A DNA stretch of 64,000 nt. Source: Bacteroidota bacterium. Lineage in GTDB: Bacteria > Bacteroidota > Bacteroidia > Cytophagales > Cytophagaceae. Shown piece after piece: positions 61,097-64,000 of this stretch (the first letter of the stretch is position 1; each line of letters starts with the position of its first letter). Location of the stretch: positions 186,001-250,000 of the forward strand of contig JAEVZS010000017.1 in assembly GCA_023392125.1 (NCBI GenBank), in the 5' to 3' direction. Position numbers and translations under genes: made by a program. Below the pieces are notes generated by a model. It saw only the letters and a list, made by a program, of their open reading frames with translations. It made no database searches and was not told where the DNA came from.

Positions 61097-61687
61097 TTGC
61101 ACCTGTCGTGAAGTAGCCACTTCGTCAAAGTTTAACCCGGTAACACCCCCTGAAACGATAAATTTCATAATTTCTGAGCTCGGGGCTTTTATGATGGTTA
61201 TATGCTCTTTTGGAACGATTACCAGGTTACCGGAAATATTGTAAGAGTGTGGAAAATAAACCGCAGCTTTGTCCTGCAGATGCAAAATATCAAGATCATT
61301 CTGGGTAATAAATCCTAAGCGCTGGATATTAAAGTCCTTATTGATTTTCACAAGGACGGGCTGATTAAATTTTTTCTTTTCCCCGATAAAAGCATTGATT
61401 ACATCTTTTGAAGATGAATATATGAGATTGATCAGGGGAATTTTGTAAAGAGAGTTTTCTATTAGAGAGAATGCCGGTTTAGCAATTAAAGTTGAGCCAA
61501 GATAGCCTACTAAAACAGTTATCCCGATAAAAATGAGTAAACCGATACCGGGATAAAGATCAAGATTAAACAGATCGGGTATCAGATTATCAATCGCTTT
61601 CACAATTATGTAAATTGTATATGCTGTAATTCCAAAAGGAATTACGAAAAGCAGCCCGTTGAAAAAGAATCTCAGGAATTGTTTCAT
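61088..61687 (-). CDS. DUF502 family membrane protein
   Basis: 199 residues from the Met at 61687 (MKQFLRFFFNGLLFVIPFG); the frame is open 16 codons higher. There are two membrane helices (about 5-30 and 48-70), then a soluble domain with IYSSSKDVINAFIGEKKKF, YFPHSYNISGNLVIVPKE and SSEIMKFIVSGGVTG. It fits DUF502, a family of uncharacterised inner-membrane proteins. It is convergent with ppk1 and the two coding regions share nine bases. Confidence 0.9.
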   Translation of the reverse strand: MKQFLRFFFNGLLFVIPFGITAYTIYIIVKAIDNLIPDLFNLDLYPGIGLLIFIGITVLVGYLGSTLIAKPAFSLIENSLYKIPLINLIYSSSKDVINAFIGEKKKFNQPVLVKINKDFNIQRLGFITQNDLDILHLQDKAAVYFPHSYNISGNLVIVPKEHITIIKAPSSEIMKFIVSGGVTGLNFDEVATSRQVQSE

Positions 61688-61900
61688 AGTATTGGCTTCG
61701 AAGCGATGAAATACAAATTTATACGTATTTTCCATCTAATAGGGCAAAATCAATGGAAAAATATTGAAATCGTCCGGATACGCAGCTGCTGTTATTTAAG
61801 TGGTTATGTTGCTTATTTTTCAGTAATACAGTCTGTTGTATTTTATTGATAACAAATGAGAATTTGGCAGGGTTAGTTTTTATATCGACCAGATTTTACT

Positions 61901-62554
61901 ATGAGACTACCTTCCCTGATTCCGATGCTGCTGATTATATTATTATCCTGTAGCATCTCGATGACTCCTGAGTATTATAATGAAATAAAAAGACATCGTT
62001 CTCTTGCTATTTTGCCTTTTGATGTTGGTCTTTACCAGATAGATGAATTACGATATCTTACTCCGCAGCAGTTAAAAGAAAGAGAAACAGCACTAGGGTA
62101 TTTTTTTCAGAAGCAGGCATACTGTTATTTTGACCAGAGGAGGGCCAGGTCTAAACAGATATATGTGGCAGTACAGGATGTGGCAGAAACTAATCGTAAA
62201 CTGAAAGAGCTCGGAATATCGGTAAAGCAGGCCCGGCTTCTCGGGCAAAGAGAACTTGCAAAATTTTTGGGAGTTGATGCGTTTATTTTCGGCAGTATAG
62301 ATATCCGGAGAGATTTCGATGCGGCCAGTAATGCATATGCCGCGGCATACTCGCCGTATGGGGCGGTTACGGACATGCTGGCAGTAATTGATATTCGTAT
62401 AGCAGATTCTAAAACAAGTTCTGTCATATGGCAATATCGTGAGCCCAATAAGGGATACTCCGCCATTGAAATAACGAATGATACATTATTATTTAATAAT
62501 CTCTTCTTGTACCCTCTGAGTCGTCTTTCCTATAAAGCTTTTGAAAAACCATAA
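61901..62554 (+). CDS. Lipoprotein of unknown function
   Basis: 217 residues. The lipoprotein signal ends in IILLSC (Cys about 17). The mature part begins with RHRSLAILPFDV, a form also seen at the start of CsgG/LpoB-like and GNA1162-like lipoproteins. LAKFLGVDAFIFGSIDIRRDF and AVIDIRIADSKTSSVIWQY fit the same alpha/beta fold of outer-membrane-associated lipoproteins. I cannot assign a specific family. It is followed 65 bases later by another lipoprotein gene, probably in the same operon. Confidence 0.75.
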   Translation: MRLPSLIPMLLIILLSCSISMTPEYYNEIKRHRSLAILPFDVGLYQIDELRYLTPQQLKERETALGYFFQKQAYCYFDQRRARSKQIYVAVQDVAETNRKLKELGISVKQARLLGQRELAKFLGVDAFIFGSIDIRRDFDAASNAYAAAYSPYGAVTDMLAVIDIRIADSKTSSVIWQYREPNKGYSAIEITNDTLLFNNLFLYPLSRLSYKAFEKP

Positions 62555-62619
62555 AATCAATAACAATAACAGAAAACCTCAGGTTTTACAGTAAACGTGG
62601 TGTTGGATGGGGGTTAGAA

Positions 62620-63228
62620 ATGAAAAAGCAACGAGTACATTTATGGATAATAGTCTGGGTGCTGATAATCTATTCTTTGGTATCCGGTTGCCGGTCTGCA
62701 AGAGTTTTTTCGGATTATGTAGAAGGTGTTGATTACGGTAAGTTCAGAACTTTTGCCTGGTTACCTGCTGATGATAGCACAGACGGGTCTTTGTTTAAAA
62801 ATCCTATTGTTTTTCAAAACCTTAGGAATAATATTAACAAGGAATTGTTTGCCAGAGGCTATGAAATAGATACGCGATTTCCGGATCTTCTGATATTGGT
62901 ACATGCCAATTTCAGGGAGGTACAGGAGCTTGTACAGACACCTGTTTACGGAAGCTATGGGTATTATTACCCGGGGTTTTATGCTGGTACGGGATCTCCT
63001 TACAATTATACGTATTATAATACGATCCCAAACATCGCCGGCTATAATATACAATCAGTTGAGTTTACTCAGGGTACTGTAGTAATTGACGTGATCGAAA
63101 CAGAAGCCAATGAGCTAATCTGGCGGGGATGGGCACAGACTGATATTACGGATCCGGATGATTTCAGAAAAGTGATGCGAAAAGTTGTCGAAGATATTTT
63201 TGACAGGTATCCGGTAAAAAGAAAGTAG
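62620..63228 (+). CDS. DUF4136 lipoprotein
   Basis: 202 residues. Lipoprotein signal ending in SLVSGC (Cys about 24), then SDYVEGVDYGKFRTFAWLP, the typical start of DUF4136, followed by NKELFARGYEI, a Tyr/Gly-rich insert (YGSYGYYYPGFYAGTG, about 109-124), and the C-terminal VIDVIETEANELIWRGWA. The family consists of envelope lipoproteins of unknown role. The aromatic insert would be exposed. The gene ends in a good terminator. Confidence 0.88.
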   Translation: MKKQRVHLWIIVWVLIIYSLVSGCRSARVFSDYVEGVDYGKFRTFAWLPADDSTDGSLFKNPIVFQNLRNNINKELFARGYEIDTRFPDLLILVHANFREVQELVQTPVYGSYGYYYPGFYAGTGSPYNYTYYNTIPNIAGYNIQSVEFTQGTVVIDVIETEANELIWRGWAQTDITDPDDFRKVMRKVVEDIFDRYPVKRK

Positions 63229-63251
63229 ATTTTTGCAATAAGGTATATACA

Positions 63252-63291
63252 TAAGTGCCTGTTGATTTGGCGGGCACTTAGTATATTTTTA
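63252..63291 (+). terminator. Terminator after the DUF4136 gene
   Basis: TAAGTGCCTG at 63252-63261 pairs with CGGGCACTTA at 63271-63280 (one wobble pair), nine-base loop, followed by GTATATTTTT. Confidence 0.85.
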
Positions 63292-63433
63292 CATCTGTAT
63301 TACTTATCCTGTAAAATAATTTTCAGACTACAATTAATTAAGAATGTCTGCAGTATAGACTTTCTCTTCTGAAACAGCCACGAAGGAAATAAGTCTGGCT
63401 AATGTATTAAGGTATAATAATTGCTGAAAATAA

Positions 63434-63462
63434 TTGTTGATATTAAATGATTCTTAAATTTG
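63434..63462 (+). promoter_or_regulatory. Promoter of the DUF4369/TlpA-type gene
   Basis: TTG at 63434-63436, 18 bases, then TAAATTTG at 63455-63462, an exact TAnnTTTG match, 32 bases before the ATG at 63494. Confidence 0.72.
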
Positions 63463-63493
63463 TAATTTCAATTCTGTAGATATATTGATCCTT

Positions 63494-64000
63494 ATGAAAA
63501 ATAAGATACTACTTTTTCTGATTATCACGTCTTTTGTTCATGCTTTTAGTGCTTTTGCCCAGACCAAGACCAAAGGTTATGCTATTACCGTAAAAATTGA
63601 AGGATTAAAAGATACGGTATGCTATATGGCTTATCATTATGGAGATAAGCAGTATCTGAAGGATACGGCACAGGTAAATTCAAAAGGGGTAATGGTATTT
63701 AAAGGTGATGAGGAGTTACCCGGAGGAATTTATATGATTGTACTTCCTTCCAAAAACTACTTTGAATTTATTGTTAATCAGCAGACTTTTTCAATGGAAA
63801 CAGATTCGCTCGATCTGGTCGGAAAAATGAAAGTAAAGGGCTCTGAGGATAATATTCTTTTTTATGAATATCTGAACTATGTTGCAAATAAAGGTAAGCA
63901 GATAGAAGACTGGAAGAAAAAACTTGAACAGGCATCAACAAAGCAGGATTCTGCAAAGATCAGGGAAGAGGTCGTAAAGCTTGATAAGGAAGTGAATGAA
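63494..64000 (+). CDS. Exported DUF4369 protein, probably TlpA-like thiol-disulfide oxidoreductase, 5' part
   Basis: 169 codons before the window edge. Signal peptide (LLFLIITSFVHAFSAFAQ, cut near AFAQ), then a DUF4369-type beta domain (YAITVKIEGLKDTVCYMAYHYG, LPGGIYMIVLP, FEFIVNQQTFSMETD) and the start of a long helix (about 145 on). In complete family members a C-terminal thioredoxin-like TlpA domain with CxxC follows; here it would be outside the window. Periplasmic. Confidence 0.82.
   Translation, partial: MKNKILLFLIITSFVHAFSAFAQTKTKGYAITVKIEGLKDTVCYMAYHYGDKQYLKDTAQVNSKGVMVFKGDEELPGGIYMIVLPSKNYFEFIVNQQTFSMETDSLDLVGKMKVKGSEDNILFYEYLNYVANKGKQIEDWKKKLEQASTKQDSAKIREEVVKLDKEVNE

Overview
The window reads as the chromosome of a cellulose-degrading Bacteroidetes bacterium, most likely of the Cytophaga/Sporocytophaga kind. 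This is inferred from gene content. There is a GH9 endoglucanase with a type IX secretion (T9SS) C-terminal sorting domain, a GH3 beta-glucosidase lipoprotein, a SprB-like repeat, a THX (bTHX) ribosomal protein, and several promoters of the Bacteroidetes form TTG-N18..20-TAnnTTTG. The DNA looks moderately AT-rich by eye; nothing was computed.

Layout. 1-2.5 kb: 5' part of a wecE-type aminotransferase (minus strand, no ATG start), a short SSB, a zinc-finger small protein and a SET-domain protein. 2.5-8.1 kb: the GH9 cellulase (minus strand), a START-domain protein, a secreted protein of unknown function and a YebC-family regulator. 8.1-11.2 kb: three genes of the HTTM/vitamin-K gamma-carboxylase kind. 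11.4-15.9 kb: FadD acyl-CoA ligase and the GH3 beta-glucosidase, separated by a MITE-like inverted-repeat element. 16.3-19.5 kb: a 7TM-DISM receptor fused to a transposase-derived zinc ribbon, a FISUMP/SprB lipoprotein and a MarR regulator.

20.3-45.1 kb is one long co-directional exopolysaccharide (EPS) locus. It begins with a Wza-like lipoprotein, a Wzc-like tyrosine autokinase and a Wzm/Wzt ABC exporter. Next come eleven glycosyltransferase domains, two sulfotransferase domains, four hexapeptide acyltransferase domains (two fused to other enzymes) and a Wzy/WaaL-like polymerase. The locus ends with wcaF/wcaI/wcaJ-like genes, wcaJ being the lipid-linked initiating sugar transferase. The likely product is an acetylated, sulfated, lipid-linked surface polysaccharide. 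A PhoB/PhoR-like two-component system follows directly.

46.9-64 kb is mostly housekeeping: an RluA pseudouridine synthase, rplM-rpsI-rpsB-tsf, a thioesterase, a GH15 enzyme with a cyclase-family hydrolase, THX, an FAD-dependent dehydrogenase, a CoA-binding protein, gyrB, ppk1, a DUF502 membrane protein, two lipoproteins and the start of a TlpA/DUF4369-type protein.

The least ordinary items are the DISM receptor-transposase zinc ribbon fusion, the EPS export system that mixes Wzc-kinase, ABC-transporter and Wzy-type parts next to an acetyltransferase-sulfotransferase fusion, and the gamma-carboxylase-like cluster that keeps its predicted catalytic Lys and His. No tRNA, rRNA or CRISPR array was seen.
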